Shown: piece by piece, positions 26,199-34,839 of the stretch
Numbering within the stretch: position 1 is the first letter of the stretch
Layout: every line of letters starts with the position of its first letter
Source of the DNA: Tenacibaculum pelagium
GTDB taxonomy: Bacteria > Bacteroidota > Bacteroidia > Flavobacteriales > Flavobacteriaceae
Length of the DNA: 64,000 nt
Direction of reading: 5' to 3'
Assembly (NCBI RefSeq): GCF_014062345.1
Contig: NZ_JACGLS010000001.1
Coordinates: 930,001 to 994,000, forward strand
Notes under the pieces: model-generated
Told to the model about the DNA's origin: nothing
Seen by the model: only the letters and a program-made list of their open reading frames with translations
Database searches by the model: none
Program-made: the position numbers and the translations under genes

Positions 26199-26606
26199 AT
26201 GCTTTCTAAGAAAACAAAATACGGTTTAAAGGCATTAACCTTTATCGCAAGACAAGAAAAAGGAGAAAAAGTACAAATAGCTACTATTTCCGAGAGTGAA
26301 AACATATCACATAAGTTTTTAGAAAGTATATTACTTACCTTACGAAAAGCAGGGTTTTTAGGTGCCAAAAAAGGAAAAGGAGGCGGATATTACATGTTAA
26401 AAGAAGCTTCCGAAATTAAAATGACTGATGTTATTAGAACCTTAGAAGGTCCTATTGCTATGCTACCTTGTGTTAGTTTGAATTATTATGAAAAATGCGA
26501 TGACTGCCCTGATGAAGACGCATGTTCTGTACATAAGTTAATGATTCAAGTTAGGGATAATACCCTGCAAGTACTTCGTAATAATACACTTGCCGATTTA
26601 GTGTAA
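26199..26606 (+). CDS. Rrf2-family transcriptional regulator
   Basis: A 135-residue winged-helix regulator (start MLSKKTKYGLKAL at 26199; an upstream in-frame ATG at 26184 adds an atypical MYFCN). The N-terminal HTH is followed by GFLGAKKGKGGGYYML, the Rrf2 wing. Four cysteines in LPC...EKCDDC...DACS near residues 88-107 could bind an Fe-S cluster, as in IscR/NsrR, but CymR-type sulfur regulators of the same family lack them. It lies between the homocysteine genes and the cys operon, whose leader carries a palindrome, so it is the likely regulator of sulfate assimilation. This role is inferred. Confidence 0.9.
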   Translation: MLSKKTKYGLKALTFIARQEKGEKVQIATISESENISHKFLESILLTLRKAGFLGAKKGKGGGYYMLKEASEIKMTDVIRTLEGPIAMLPCVSLNYYEKCDDCPDEDACSVHKLMIQVRDNTLQVLRNNTLADLV

Positions 26607-26672
26607 AATAACACAAATCTTATTCTATTGTAAAATTTTTAAATAAATGTTTTCACATTTAAAATGAATGTA

Positions 26673-26680
26673 TACATTTG
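26673..26680 (+). promoter_or_regulatory. -7 promoter box of the cys operon
   Basis: TACATTTG, an exact TAnnTTTG match, 46 bases before the DUF2061 ATG at 26727 and directly upstream of the palindrome at 26699-26714. Confidence 0.6.
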
Positions 26681-26698
26681 CCAATTCCTAAAACCTAG

Positions 26699-26714
26699 TT
26701 ACCCGATAGGGTAA
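26699..26714 (+). promoter_or_regulatory. Palindromic candidate operator (Rrf2 box)
   Basis: TTACCC-GATA-GGGTAA, 6-base arms around 4 bases, located about 13 bases downstream of the expected transcription start of the cys operon and next to the Rrf2 gene. A repressor bound here would block early elongation or initiation. The assignment to the Rrf2 protein is by position only. Confidence 0.5.
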
Positions 26715-26726
26715 TTGTATTTTAAA

Positions 26727-26987
26727 ATGATATTAGAACAAATAATAGAAAATAAGAAAAATTACAAGCTAGATAAATCTTCGGAAAATCCAATACGAAG
26801 TGTCTTAAAATCAATTAGCTGGCGTGTCATAGGCACTATAGATACGATTTTAATTTCGTGGATTATCACTGGAGAAATAACTACAGCTTTTTCAATAGGA
26901 AGTATAGAATTAGTGACAAAAATGGTATTGTTTTTTTTTCATGAAAGAGTTTGGAACAAAATAAAATGGGGTAAAAAATGGGATTAG
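26727..26987 (+). CDS. DUF2061 membrane protein at the head of the cys operon
   Basis: An 86-residue membrane protein with the DUF2061 pattern: SVLKSISWRVIGTIDTILISW, a hydrophobic helix pair, and a C-terminal FFFHERVWNKIKWG. The ATG at 26727 (MILEQ) is preferred over one four codons upstream because the family begins close to it. The gene overlaps cysH by 10 bases, so translation is coupled to sulfate reduction. The function of DUF2061 is unknown; no sulfate permease is visible in the operon, but calling this a transporter would be speculation. Confidence 0.82.
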   Translation: MILEQIIENKKNYKLDKSSENPIRSVLKSISWRVIGTIDTILISWIITGEITTAFSIGSIELVTKMVLFFFHERVWNKIKWGKKWD

Positions 26988-27604
26988 AAGATCAATTAAA
27001 TATTGAAGAATTAAATAAAGGCTTAGAAAAATTAAAACCAAAAGAAATAGTTGAATGGGTGTTTGATTTAAAGAAGAAAACAATTCTTACCACCAATTTT
27101 AGGCCTTATGAAGTTGCTATTTTACATTTAGTTACACAAGTAAATTCATTTATAAAAATTGTTTGGTGCGATACAGGGTATAATACACCACAAACCTATA
27201 GACACGCAGATGAGTTAATAAATAAACTGAATTTAAACATCCAACTATATGTACCTAAACAAACAGCAGGACACAGAAATCAAACTTTAGGTCTTCCTTC
27301 AATAGAAGATCCAAAACATGAAGTTTTTACTGAGCAAGTAAAACTAGAACCTTTTAGAAGAGCTATGGAAGAACACCAACCGGAAATATGGTTTACCAAC
27401 TTACGAAAAGGACAAACTGCATTTAGAGATGGTATTGGAGTATTATCTTTTAGTAAGGATGGAGTCTTAAAAGTAAGTCCGTTCTATCATTGGTCAGATA
27501 AGGACTTAAATCAATATTTAGAAGAGAATCAATTACCAAACGAGTTTAAATATTTCGACCCAACCAAAGTTGAAAGCAATAGAGAATGTGGTTTACATAT
27601 TTAA
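26978..27604 (+). CDS. cysH: Phosphoadenylyl-sulfate / adenylyl-sulfate reductase
   Basis: A 208-residue reductase making sulfite from activated sulfate, with electrons from thioredoxin or glutaredoxin. Family marks are DTGYNTPQTYR near residue 65, the FTNLRKGQTAFR segment, and the C-terminal catalytic ECGLH, almost at the end of the protein. The paired CC and CxxC cysteines that hold the 4Fe-4S cluster of APS reductases are absent; only two cysteines are present. By this criterion it is of the PAPS type, yet no APS kinase is encoded in the operon. It overlaps DUF2061 upstream and is followed by cysD 11 bases later. Confidence 0.9.
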   Translation: MGLEDQLNIEELNKGLEKLKPKEIVEWVFDLKKKTILTTNFRPYEVAILHLVTQVNSFIKIVWCDTGYNTPQTYRHADELINKLNLNIQLYVPKQTAGHRNQTLGLPSIEDPKHEVFTEQVKLEPFRRAMEEHQPEIWFTNLRKGQTAFRDGIGVLSFSKDGVLKVSPFYHWSDKDLNQYLEENQLPNEFKYFDPTKVESNRECGLHI

Positions 27605-27615
27605 AAAATAGCATT

Positions 27616-28521
27616 ATGAATACGAATATCATTAGAGTTGGAGCTTTAGAAAGTGAAGCCATATATATTTTAAGAGAAGTTGTCGCACAATTTGAAAAGC
27701 CAGTGTTGTTGTTTTCTGGGGGGAAAGATAGCATAACACTGGTGCGACTTGCTCAAAAAGCGTTCTATCCTGCAAAAATACCATTCCCTCTACTCCATGT
27801 AGATACAGGACATAATTTCCCTGAAACTATTGAATTCAGAGATCGTTTAGTAAAAGAATTAGGGGTTGAGTTAATTGTACGTAATGTACAAGACAATATC
27901 GATGCTGGAAAAGTAAAGGAAGAAAAAGGGAAGTACGCGAGCCGAAACATGTTACAAATCGAAACGTTATTAGATGCCATAGAAGAATTTGGTTTCGATG
28001 CATGTATCGGCGGTGCGCGTAGAGATGAAGAAAAAGCAAGAGCAAAAGAACGCATATTCTCCGTAAGAGATGATTTTGGTCAATGGGATGAAAAAAATCA
28101 GCGTCCAGAGTTATTTGACATGCTAAATGGTCGTATAGACTTAGGTCAAAATGTACGTGTGTTTCCAATTTCTAATTGGACTGAATTAGATGTATGGTCA
28201 TATATCCAAAAAGAAAAAATAGAAATTCCATCTATATACTTTGCCCATAAAAGAAAAACGTTTGTAAGAGACGGTTTAATCTGGTCGGCAAATGATGAAG
28301 TCGTGTATAGAGAAGATGATGAAGAAATTCAAGAAAGAATGGTACGCTTTAGAACTGTTGGAGATATGAGTTGTACAGCAGCCGTACTATCCAATGCTGT
28401 AGACATTGATACCGTTGTAGATGAAATTAGAATTTCTACCATTTCTGAAAGAGGCGCAAGAATAGATGATAAACGATCTGAAGCAGCCATGGAAAAACGT
28501 AAACAACAAGGGTATTTCTAA
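27616..28521 (+). CDS. cysD: Sulfate adenylyltransferase subunit 2
   Basis: The 301-residue small subunit of ATP sulfurylase, which with CysN converts sulfate and ATP to adenylyl sulfate. The PP-loop nucleotide-binding motif FSGGKDS is near residue 35, followed by HVDTGHNFPET, GARRDEEKARAKER and the C-terminal ERGARIDDK...AMEKRKQQGYF, all typical. The ATG at 27616 was chosen because the longer frame from 27586 overlaps the end of cysH and adds an atypical prefix. It is followed by an 83-base spacer before cysN. Confidence 0.96.
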   Translation: MNTNIIRVGALESEAIYILREVVAQFEKPVLLFSGGKDSITLVRLAQKAFYPAKIPFPLLHVDTGHNFPETIEFRDRLVKELGVELIVRNVQDNIDAGKVKEEKGKYASRNMLQIETLLDAIEEFGFDACIGGARRDEEKARAKERIFSVRDDFGQWDEKNQRPELFDMLNGRIDLGQNVRVFPISNWTELDVWSYIQKEKIEIPSIYFAHKRKTFVRDGLIWSANDEVVYREDDEEIQERMVRFRTVGDMSCTAAVLSNAVDIDTVVDEIRISTISERGARIDDKRSEAAMEKRKQQGYF

Positions 28522-28604
28522 AATTGTTTGCCTGTAGGCTAATAACAAATTAAACAATACAAATTTGCTCAAGGCATATAGCCAACGGCACAAAGACAAA
28601 ATAA

Positions 28605-29852
28605 ATGAACGTACTAAAAATAGCAACAGCAGGAAGTGTAGATGATGGTAAAAGTACACTTATAGGTAGAATTTTGTACGATACAAAATCACTTACCGAT
28701 GATAAATTAGCAGCTATAGAAGAGAAAAGTAAACAAAGAGGTTTTGATTATTTAGATTTCTCATTAGCTACCGATGGTTTAGTTGCAGAACGCGAACAAG
28801 GTATTACCATAGATGTGGCACATATTTATTTTTCTACACGAAAAACCAGTTTTATCATAGCAGATACTCCTGGACATATTGAGTATACACGCAACATGGT
28901 AACAGGAGCTTCCAACTCTCAAACCTCTATTATTTTAGTAGATGCTAGAAACGGAGTTGTAGAACAAACGTATCGCCATTTTTTCATTAATAACCTATTA
29001 AGAGTTAAAGATGTAGTTGTTGCAGTAAATAAGATGGATTTAGTTGATTTTTCCGAACAAAAATTTAACCAAATAAAAGGAGAAATTGAATACTTAACTT
29101 CAAAAAGCGAATATCAAAATCAGGAAATAACTTTTATTCCTATTTCTGCATTACACGGAGATAATGTAGTTAATAAGTCTAAGAAAATAAGCTGGTATAA
29201 AGGACTAAGTTTATTAGATCACTTAGAGAATATTGATACGAAAACTATAGAAAAAACAGCTAAAGCACGTTTCCCAGTTCAAACAGTTGTAAGACCTAAA
29301 ACTGAAGAAAACCATGATTTTAGAGGCTATGCTGGTAAGTTATATGGGGGAAGTATTGCTGTTGGAGATCAAGTAACCATTTTACCTTCTGCAACAAAAT
29401 CAAAAGTAAAAAGTATTCATTTTTTCGACCAAGAATATCAAGAAGCATTAAGAGGAAGCTCCATTAATTTAACATTAGAAGATAATGTAAATATTAGTAG
29501 AGGAGATATGATTGTTAAGTCTGGAGAAGAACCTCAAGCAATTAAACAATTGGATGCAACTATTTGTTGGATGGATAAAGAACCTTTAAAAGCTTCAGAA
29601 AAATACTATATAAAACATGGAGTTAATGATGCACAAGCTAAAATTACCAGTATAGAATCTTTAATTCACACTGATTTTTCAGGTAAAGAAGAAAGCCCTT
29701 CTCAATTAGCACTAAATGAGATTGGACAGGTATCATTAAAAGTGAGTAAATCGTTATTTGTAGATCGTTATAAAGACAATAAATCTAACGGAACTTTTAT
29801 TCTCATAAACCCAAGAACAAATAACACTTCGGGTGTTGGTTTTATTAAATAA
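28605..29852 (+). CDS. cysN: Sulfate adenylyltransferase subunit 1 (GTPase)
   Basis: The 415-residue regulatory GTPase of ATP sulfurylase; GTP hydrolysis drives APS formation by CysD. It has the G1 motif GSVDDGKST at residues 9-17, the DTPGH switch II motif, the NKMD specificity motif and EF-Tu-like beta-barrel domains 2 and 3. The protein ends without the APS kinase (CysC) domain that some CysNC fusions carry. It sits inside the cys operon, 19 bases before a ferredoxin gene. Confidence 0.96.
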   Translation: MNVLKIATAGSVDDGKSTLIGRILYDTKSLTDDKLAAIEEKSKQRGFDYLDFSLATDGLVAEREQGITIDVAHIYFSTRKTSFIIADTPGHIEYTRNMVTGASNSQTSIILVDARNGVVEQTYRHFFINNLLRVKDVVVAVNKMDLVDFSEQKFNQIKGEIEYLTSKSEYQNQEITFIPISALHGDNVVNKSKKISWYKGLSLLDHLENIDTKTIEKTAKARFPVQTVVRPKTEENHDFRGYAGKLYGGSIAVGDQVTILPSATKSKVKSIHFFDQEYQEALRGSSINLTLEDNVNISRGDMIVKSGEEPQAIKQLDATICWMDKEPLKASEKYYIKHGVNDAQAKITSIESLIHTDFSGKEESPSQLALNEIGQVSLKVSKSLFVDRYKDNKSNGTFILINPRTNNTSGVGFIK

Positions 29853-29871
29853 TTCTTAACTCTTTTAAAAG

Positions 29872-30222
29872 ATGGCAATTATAATAACCGATGAATGTAT
29901 CAATTGCGGTGCATGTGAACCAGAATGCCCTAACACAGCAATTTATGAGGGGGCTATGGAGTGGAAATTTAACGAAGGAACTTCTTTAGAAGGTAATTTA
30001 ATTTTACCTAACGGAATTGAAGTAGACGCAAATACAGAACAAGAACCTATATCTGACGAATACTATTTTATAGTGCCAGATAAATGTACCGAGTGTAAAG
30101 GTTTTCATGATGAACCACAATGTGCTGCTGTATGTCCAGTAGATTGCTGTGTTCCAGATGAAGATCATATAGAAACAGAAGAAGAATTGCTTAACAAGCA
30201 ACAATTTTTACACAACGAATAA
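29872..30222 (+). CDS. 2[4Fe-4S] ferredoxin
   Basis: A 116-residue ferredoxin. The first cluster motif is [12 protein letters not shown] at residues 11-22; the second is [22 protein letters not shown], with an expanded loop between the second and third cysteines as in Azotobacter/Chromatium-type (Alvin-like) ferredoxins. It likely carries electrons between the ferredoxin-NADP reductase and the sulfite reductase encoded next door, which is inferred from context. It lies 28 bases before the sulfite reductase gene. Confidence 0.92.
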   Translation: MAIIITDECINCGACEPECPNTAIYEGAMEWKFNEGTSLEGNLILPNGIEVDANTEQEPISDEYYFIVPDKCTECKGFHDEPQCAAVCPVDCCVPDEDHIETEEELLNKQQFLHNE

Positions 30223-30250
30223 AGCTTTAATAAGCTAATTATTAGAAATC

Positions 30251-32353
30251 ATGCAAAGTTTTAGAACAGAAATAGAAAATCCGATTGTTGAAAAAGACAT
30301 CATAGAATTAGAACGTAAAATTCAATTATTCAAAGAAGGAAAAATCGATGAAGAGCGATTTAGAAGTTTACGATTGGCAAGAGGAGTGTATGGCCAACGC
30401 CAATTAGGTGTTCAAATGATCCGTATAAAGCTACCTTATGGAAAGGTAACTAGTGAGCAGCTGCATAGAATAGCTGATGTTTCTGATGAATATTCTCGTG
30501 GGAGATTACATATCACTACAAGGCAAGATATTCAGATTCATTATGTGAGCTTAGACAGAACTCCTGAACTTTGGGCACAATTAGAAAAAGACGATATCAC
30601 CTTAAGAGAAGCTTGTGGTAATGCGGTACGAAATGTAACAGCTTCGGAAACAGCAGGAATTGATAGTAATGAACCTTTTGATGTTACTCCTTATGCACAT
30701 GCAACATTTCAATTTTTCTTGAGAAATCCAATTTGTCAAGAAATGGGTAGAAAATTTAAAATGTCATTTTCAGCAACAGAAAAAGATACTGCCTTAAGTT
30801 TTATGCATGATTTAGGTTTTATAGCAAAAACTAAAAAGGTAAACGATACCGAAATAAGAGGTTTTAAAGTAATGCTAGCAGGTGGATTAGGTTCACAACC
30901 TCGTCAAGCCGATGTGATGTATGAATTTTTAGAAGCAGATTTACTAATTCCAACAATTGAAGGTGTTCTAAGAGTTTTTGATCGACATGGTGAAAGAACA
31001 AAAAGAGCAAAAGCTCGATTAAAATTTTTAGTAAAAAACATTGGGCTTGATGCATTTTTAACCTTAGTTGAAAATGAAAAAAAAGCTCTAGCATATCAAT
31101 CATATGCCATTGATACAAGTGAATTTGAACAGCCAATAGAGTTTTGTGATAACAAAATTCCTGTAGTTAATATTAAAGACAATGAGGCTTTTAAACAATG
31201 GAAAAAAACCAATGTTTTAAAACAAAAACAACCTGGTTTATATGCGATAGGAATTAAAGTTCATTTAGGGGATTTTTATACAGATAAAGCACGATTGTTA
31301 GCTGACTTAATAAAAAAGTATGCAGCAAATGAATTACGTTTTACACTACGTCAAAATATTTTAATTCGCCATGTAAGAGAAGCTTTTTTACCCTTCTTCT
31401 ATACCGAACTAGAAAAATTAGGTTTTACAAAATCTGGATATGATAGTACTGCTGATATAACAGCTTGTCCTGGAACAGATACCTGTAATTTAGGTATTTC
31501 AAGTAGTACTGGTATTGCAGCAGAATTAGAACGTGTTTTTAAAACCGAATATCCTCAATACATCAACAATAAAGAAATCACTATAAAAATTAGTGGATGT
31601 ATGAATGCCTGTGGACAACACAATATGGCTCATATCGGTTTTCAGGGAATGTCTATAAAAGTAGGCAACCTTTTAGCACCAGCATTACAAGTATTAATTG
31701 GAGGTGGTGTTGTAGGAGATGGACAGGGACGTTTTTCTGATAAACTCATAAAAATACCTAGCAAAAGAGGACCACAAGCGTTAAGAATATTGTTAAATGA
31801 TTTCGAATCTAGAAAAGGTGAAAACGAAAGTTATTTAACCTATTATGATAGAAATGGAAAAACATATTTCTATGATTTATTAAAACATTTATCCGATATC
31901 ACTAATTTAAAACAAGACGATTTTATTGATTGGGGACATGACAAGAATTATGTAAAAGCTATCGGTGTTGGCGAATGTGCAGGAGTAGTTATCGATCTAA
32001 TTGCAACTTTATTATTTGAAAGTGAAGAAAAAATAGAAAATGCTACAGAAGCATTTAAAGAAAAACAATGGTCAGATAGTATTTATCATTCTTATTCAGC
32101 AATTATTAATATAGCAAAAGCCTTACTAACTGCTGAAGGTGCAAAAACAAATACTCAAGCAGGTATTATTACAAATTTTGATGAAGTTTTTATTACTACA
32201 CAAAAAATTGTGCTACCAACTTCATTTGCTGATTTTGTATATCAAATTAAAAAAAATCAACCTACTGAAGCCTTTGCTAAAAAGTATTTACAAGAAACAA
32301 AATCGTTTTATAAAACGATCGATGCTTATAGAAAGATAGTAATCGAGAGTTAA
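30251..32353 (+). CDS. Siroheme sulfite reductase with C-terminal helical (HEPN-like) extension
   Basis: A 700-residue ferredoxin-type nitrite/sulfite reductase. The siroheme-4Fe-4S ligands are C406-x5-C412 and C450-x3-C454 (motifs TACPGTDTC and SGCMNACGQH), and the siroheme-binding arginine region is RGRLHITTRQD near residue 78. The last 130 residues, from about residue 570, form an extra helical domain not present in CysI or NirA, with a YHSYSAIINIAKALL helix resembling HEPN domains but lacking their Rx4-6H nuclease motif. The cys operon context makes sulfite the substrate. Redox partners are probably the two neighbouring ferredoxins. Confidence 0.9.
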   Translation: MQSFRTEIENPIVEKDIIELERKIQLFKEGKIDEERFRSLRLARGVYGQRQLGVQMIRIKLPYGKVTSEQLHRIADVSDEYSRGRLHITTRQDIQIHYVSLDRTPELWAQLEKDDITLREACGNAVRNVTASETAGIDSNEPFDVTPYAHATFQFFLRNPICQEMGRKFKMSFSATEKDTALSFMHDLGFIAKTKKVNDTEIRGFKVMLAGGLGSQPRQADVMYEFLEADLLIPTIEGVLRVFDRHGERTKRAKARLKFLVKNIGLDAFLTLVENEKKALAYQSYAIDTSEFEQPIEFCDNKIPVVNIKDNEAFKQWKKTNVLKQKQPGLYAIGIKVHLGDFYTDKARLLADLIKKYAANELRFTLRQNILIRHVREAFLPFFYTELEKLGFTKSGYDSTADITACPGTDTCNLGISSSTGIAAELERVFKTEYPQYINNKEITIKISGCMNACGQHNMAHIGFQGMSIKVGNLLAPALQVLIGGGVVGDGQGRFSDKLIKIPSKRGPQALRILLNDFESRKGENESYLTYYDRNGKTYFYDLLKHLSDITNLKQDDFIDWGHDKNYVKAIGVGECAGVVIDLIATLLFESEEKIENATEAFKEKQWSDSIYHSYSAIINIAKALLTAEGAKTNTQAGIITNFDEVFITTQKIVLPTSFADFVYQIKKNQPTEAFAKKYLQETKSFYKTIDAYRKIVIES

Positions 32354-32366
32354 ACACATAAGAATT

Positions 32367-33134
32367 ATGAAAAACCTACCAAAATTAACCGTAATTGGTG
32401 CAGGACCAGGTGATATAGAATTAATCACATTGAAAGCCTTTAAGGCCTTGAAACAAGCAGATGTTGTTTTATATGATGCTTTGGTAAATTCTGAACTTTT
32501 AAGTTATGTACATCCAATGACCGAACTCATTTTTGTTGGAAAACGAAGAGGTTGCTATCGATATCAACAAGAACAAATTAATGAACTTATTGTTGCTAGA
32601 GGACATTCTCATGGACATGTAGTTCGATTAAAAGGTGGTGATCCGTTTATTTTTGGAAGAGGTGCCGAAGAAATGGAATACGCAGCAAAACACGGATTAG
32701 AAGTAGCTGTAGTTCCTGGTATTTCATCATCATTAGCTGTACCTGCATATCAGAATATTCCTTTAACAAAAAGAGGGAGTTCGGAAAGTTTTTGGGTAAT
32801 TACAGGAACAACAAAACAACACCAATTATCTAGTGATGTAGCGCTTGCTGCCAAGTCAAATGCTACTGTAGTTATACTAATGGGTATGGGGAAATTAGCT
32901 GAAATTGTTTCGCTATTTAAAAAAGAAGAAAAAGGTGATTTACCCGTTGCAATCATTCAAAACGGAACCACAATACATGAAAAAGTTGGAATTGGAACTG
33001 TAGACTCTATTGAAGAAGTTGTAAAAGCAAATCAATTGAGTAATCCAGCAATCATTGTACTGGGTGAAGTTGTTAATCATAGGCAACAAATTGAACAAAT
33101 TAAGCAAGAGGTTGCTTTAAAAGAAGTAGTATAA
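32367..33134 (+). CDS. cobA: Uroporphyrinogen-III C-methyltransferase
   Basis: A 255-residue SAM-dependent methyltransferase that adds two methyl groups to uroporphyrinogen III to give precorrin-2, the first step to siroheme. Signatures are GAGPGDIELITLKA near residue 11, VRLKGGDPFIFGRG near residue 85 and GISSS/VPGISS near residue 115. It is the stand-alone equivalent of the C-terminal CysGA half of Escherichia coli CysG. Position after the sulfite reductase indicates that it supplies that enzyme's siroheme. Confidence 0.95.
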   Translation: MKNLPKLTVIGAGPGDIELITLKAFKALKQADVVLYDALVNSELLSYVHPMTELIFVGKRRGCYRYQQEQINELIVARGHSHGHVVRLKGGDPFIFGRGAEEMEYAAKHGLEVAVVPGISSSLAVPAYQNIPLTKRGSSESFWVITGTTKQHQLSSDVALAAKSNATVVILMGMGKLAEIVSLFKKEEKGDLPVAIIQNGTTIHEKVGIGTVDSIEEVVKANQLSNPAIIVLGEVVNHRQQIEQIKQEVALKEVV

Positions 33135-33138
33135 AATC

Positions 33139-33714
33139 ATGGAAGAAAGAAACAACCTATATCCTATTTTTTTAAAAGTAAAACAACTGGAAGTACTTAT
33201 TGTTGGTGGTGGTTATGTTGCGGAAGAAAAGCTGTCTTTTTTATTAAAGTCTAGCCCAGATGCTAACGTAACAATGGTTGCTCCTCTTTTTAGAGAGGAA
33301 ACTATTTCTGTGGCTAAAACGGGAAAGGTTAACATGATAAAAGATAGCTATAAAAGCTCTTATTTAGAAGACAAGCATATAGTAATTACTACTACAGATA
33401 AGCCAACAGTTAACATAAAAATATATGACGATTGTAAAGCGCAAAACAAATTGGTAAATGTAGCAGATAACCCGCCATATTGCGATTTCTATATGGGAGG
33501 AATTGTTACCAAAGGACATGTTAAAGTAGCTATTTCAACCAACGGAAAATCGCCAACAACAGCAAAACGATTACGTCAGTTTTTTGAAGAAGTAATACCA
33601 CAAGATATTAATCAACTTGTTCAAAACTTAAATGATTATAGAAAAACTATCAAAGGTAATTTTGAAGAAAAAGTACACACATTAAACAAGTTAACTGAAA
33701 ATTTAATACGCTAA
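33139..33714 (+). CDS. Precorrin-2 dehydrogenase (siroheme synthase N-terminal type)
   Basis: A 191-residue homologue of Met8p/CysG-B. It oxidises precorrin-2 to sirohydrochlorin with NAD+, and may also insert iron, as no separate sirohydrochlorin ferrochelatase is seen here. The Rossmann fold shows VGGGYVAEEKL near residue 20 and the family NVADNPPYCDFYMGGIV near residue 108, including the asparate/cysteine region at the active site. Start follows the cobA stop by 4 bases. Together with cobA it replaces the fused CysG of Proteobacteria. Confidence 0.92.
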   Translation: MEERNNLYPIFLKVKQLEVLIVGGGYVAEEKLSFLLKSSPDANVTMVAPLFREETISVAKTGKVNMIKDSYKSSYLEDKHIVITTTDKPTVNIKIYDDCKAQNKLVNVADNPPYCDFYMGGIVTKGHVKVAISTNGKSPTTAKRLRQFFEEVIPQDINQLVQNLNDYRKTIKGNFEEKVHTLNKLTENLIR

Positions 33715-33783
33715 CGTCATTAAAAAAAGCGAAGTAATTCATCAAAAGAAATTGTTATTCATAATGACAAAAAATAGAAGAAA

Positions 33784-34839
33784 ATGATACAAACAGATAT
33801 ATTAATTATTGGAGCAGGTCCTACAGGGCTATTTACCGTATTTGAAGCAGGATTACTAAAACTGCGTTGTCATTTAATAGATGCTTTACCTCAACCAGGT
33901 GGACAATGTTCTGAAATTTACCCTAAAAAACCTATTTATGATATCCCTGCTTATCCAGAAATTTTAGCAGGTGATTTAACCAAAAATCTTATGGAACAAA
34001 TTAAACAATTTGAACCTGGATTTACATTAGGAGAACGCGCTGATACTATTGAAAAACAAGACGATGGCACCTTTATAGTTACTACTAACAAAGGAACCAA
34101 GCATCAAGCTCCAGTAGTAGCCATTGCTGGAGGTTTAGGAAGTTTTGAACCTAGAAAACCACAAATAGAAAACATTGCAAAGTATGAAGATCATGGGGTT
34201 GAATACATGATTAGAGAACCAGAACTTTATAGAGATAAAAATGTTGTTATTGCTGGTGGTGGAGATTCTGCTTTAGACTGGTCTATCTTTTTAACAGATG
34301 TAGCAAAATCGGTTACTTTAATTCATAGAAGAAATGAATTTAGAGGAGCATTAGACTCGGTAGAAAAAGTACAAGAGTTAAAAAACCTAGGTAAAATAAA
34401 CCTAATTACACCAGCAGAAGTAAAAGGTGTTTTAGGAAAAGAGCATGTAACTGGTGTTGTTATAGAGCAAAAAGGAAGTGAACCTTATATTTTAGATACA
34501 GATCATTTTATTCCATTATTTGGATTAGCTCCAAAACTAGGACCAATAGCCAATTGGGGATTAGAAATAGAAAAAAATGCAATTAAAGTTAATAACGCTT
34601 TAGATTATCAAACAAACGTTCCGGGTATATATGCTATTGGCGATGTTAATACCTATCCAGGTAAATTAAAGTTAATTTTATGTGGATTTCATGAAGCTAC
34701 TTTAATGTGTCAGAGTGCTTATAAAAGGATACATCCAGATAAAAAATATGTAATGAAATATACTACTGTTGGGGGAGTTCAAGGATTCGATGGAACTAAA
34801 AAAGAAGCTCCTAAAGCAGTGGTAAAAGCAATTGAATAA
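33784..34839 (+). CDS. Ferredoxin-NADP reductase (thioredoxin reductase-like)
   Basis: A 351-residue FAD/NAD(P)-binding oxidoreductase of the YumC-type ferredoxin-NADP reductase group. The FAD motif GAGPTGLF is at residue 8, the QPGGQCSEIYP segment near residue 38, the NADPH motif GGGDSALDW near residue 157, and FAD-binding YAIGDVNTYPGK near residue 283. The CxxC of thioredoxin reductases is missing, which separates it from TrxB. Its stop shares one base with the [2Fe-2S] ferredoxin start, so it presumably reduces the ferredoxins for sulfite reduction. Confidence 0.9.
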   Translation: MIQTDILIIGAGPTGLFTVFEAGLLKLRCHLIDALPQPGGQCSEIYPKKPIYDIPAYPEILAGDLTKNLMEQIKQFEPGFTLGERADTIEKQDDGTFIVTTNKGTKHQAPVVAIAGGLGSFEPRKPQIENIAKYEDHGVEYMIREPELYRDKNVVIAGGGDSALDWSIFLTDVAKSVTLIHRRNEFRGALDSVEKVQELKNLGKINLITPAEVKGVLGKEHVTGVVIEQKGSEPYILDTDHFIPLFGLAPKLGPIANWGLEIEKNAIKVNNALDYQTNVPGIYAIGDVNTYPGKLKLILCGFHEATLMCQSAYKRIHPDKKYVMKYTTVGGVQGFDGTKKEAPKAVVKAIE

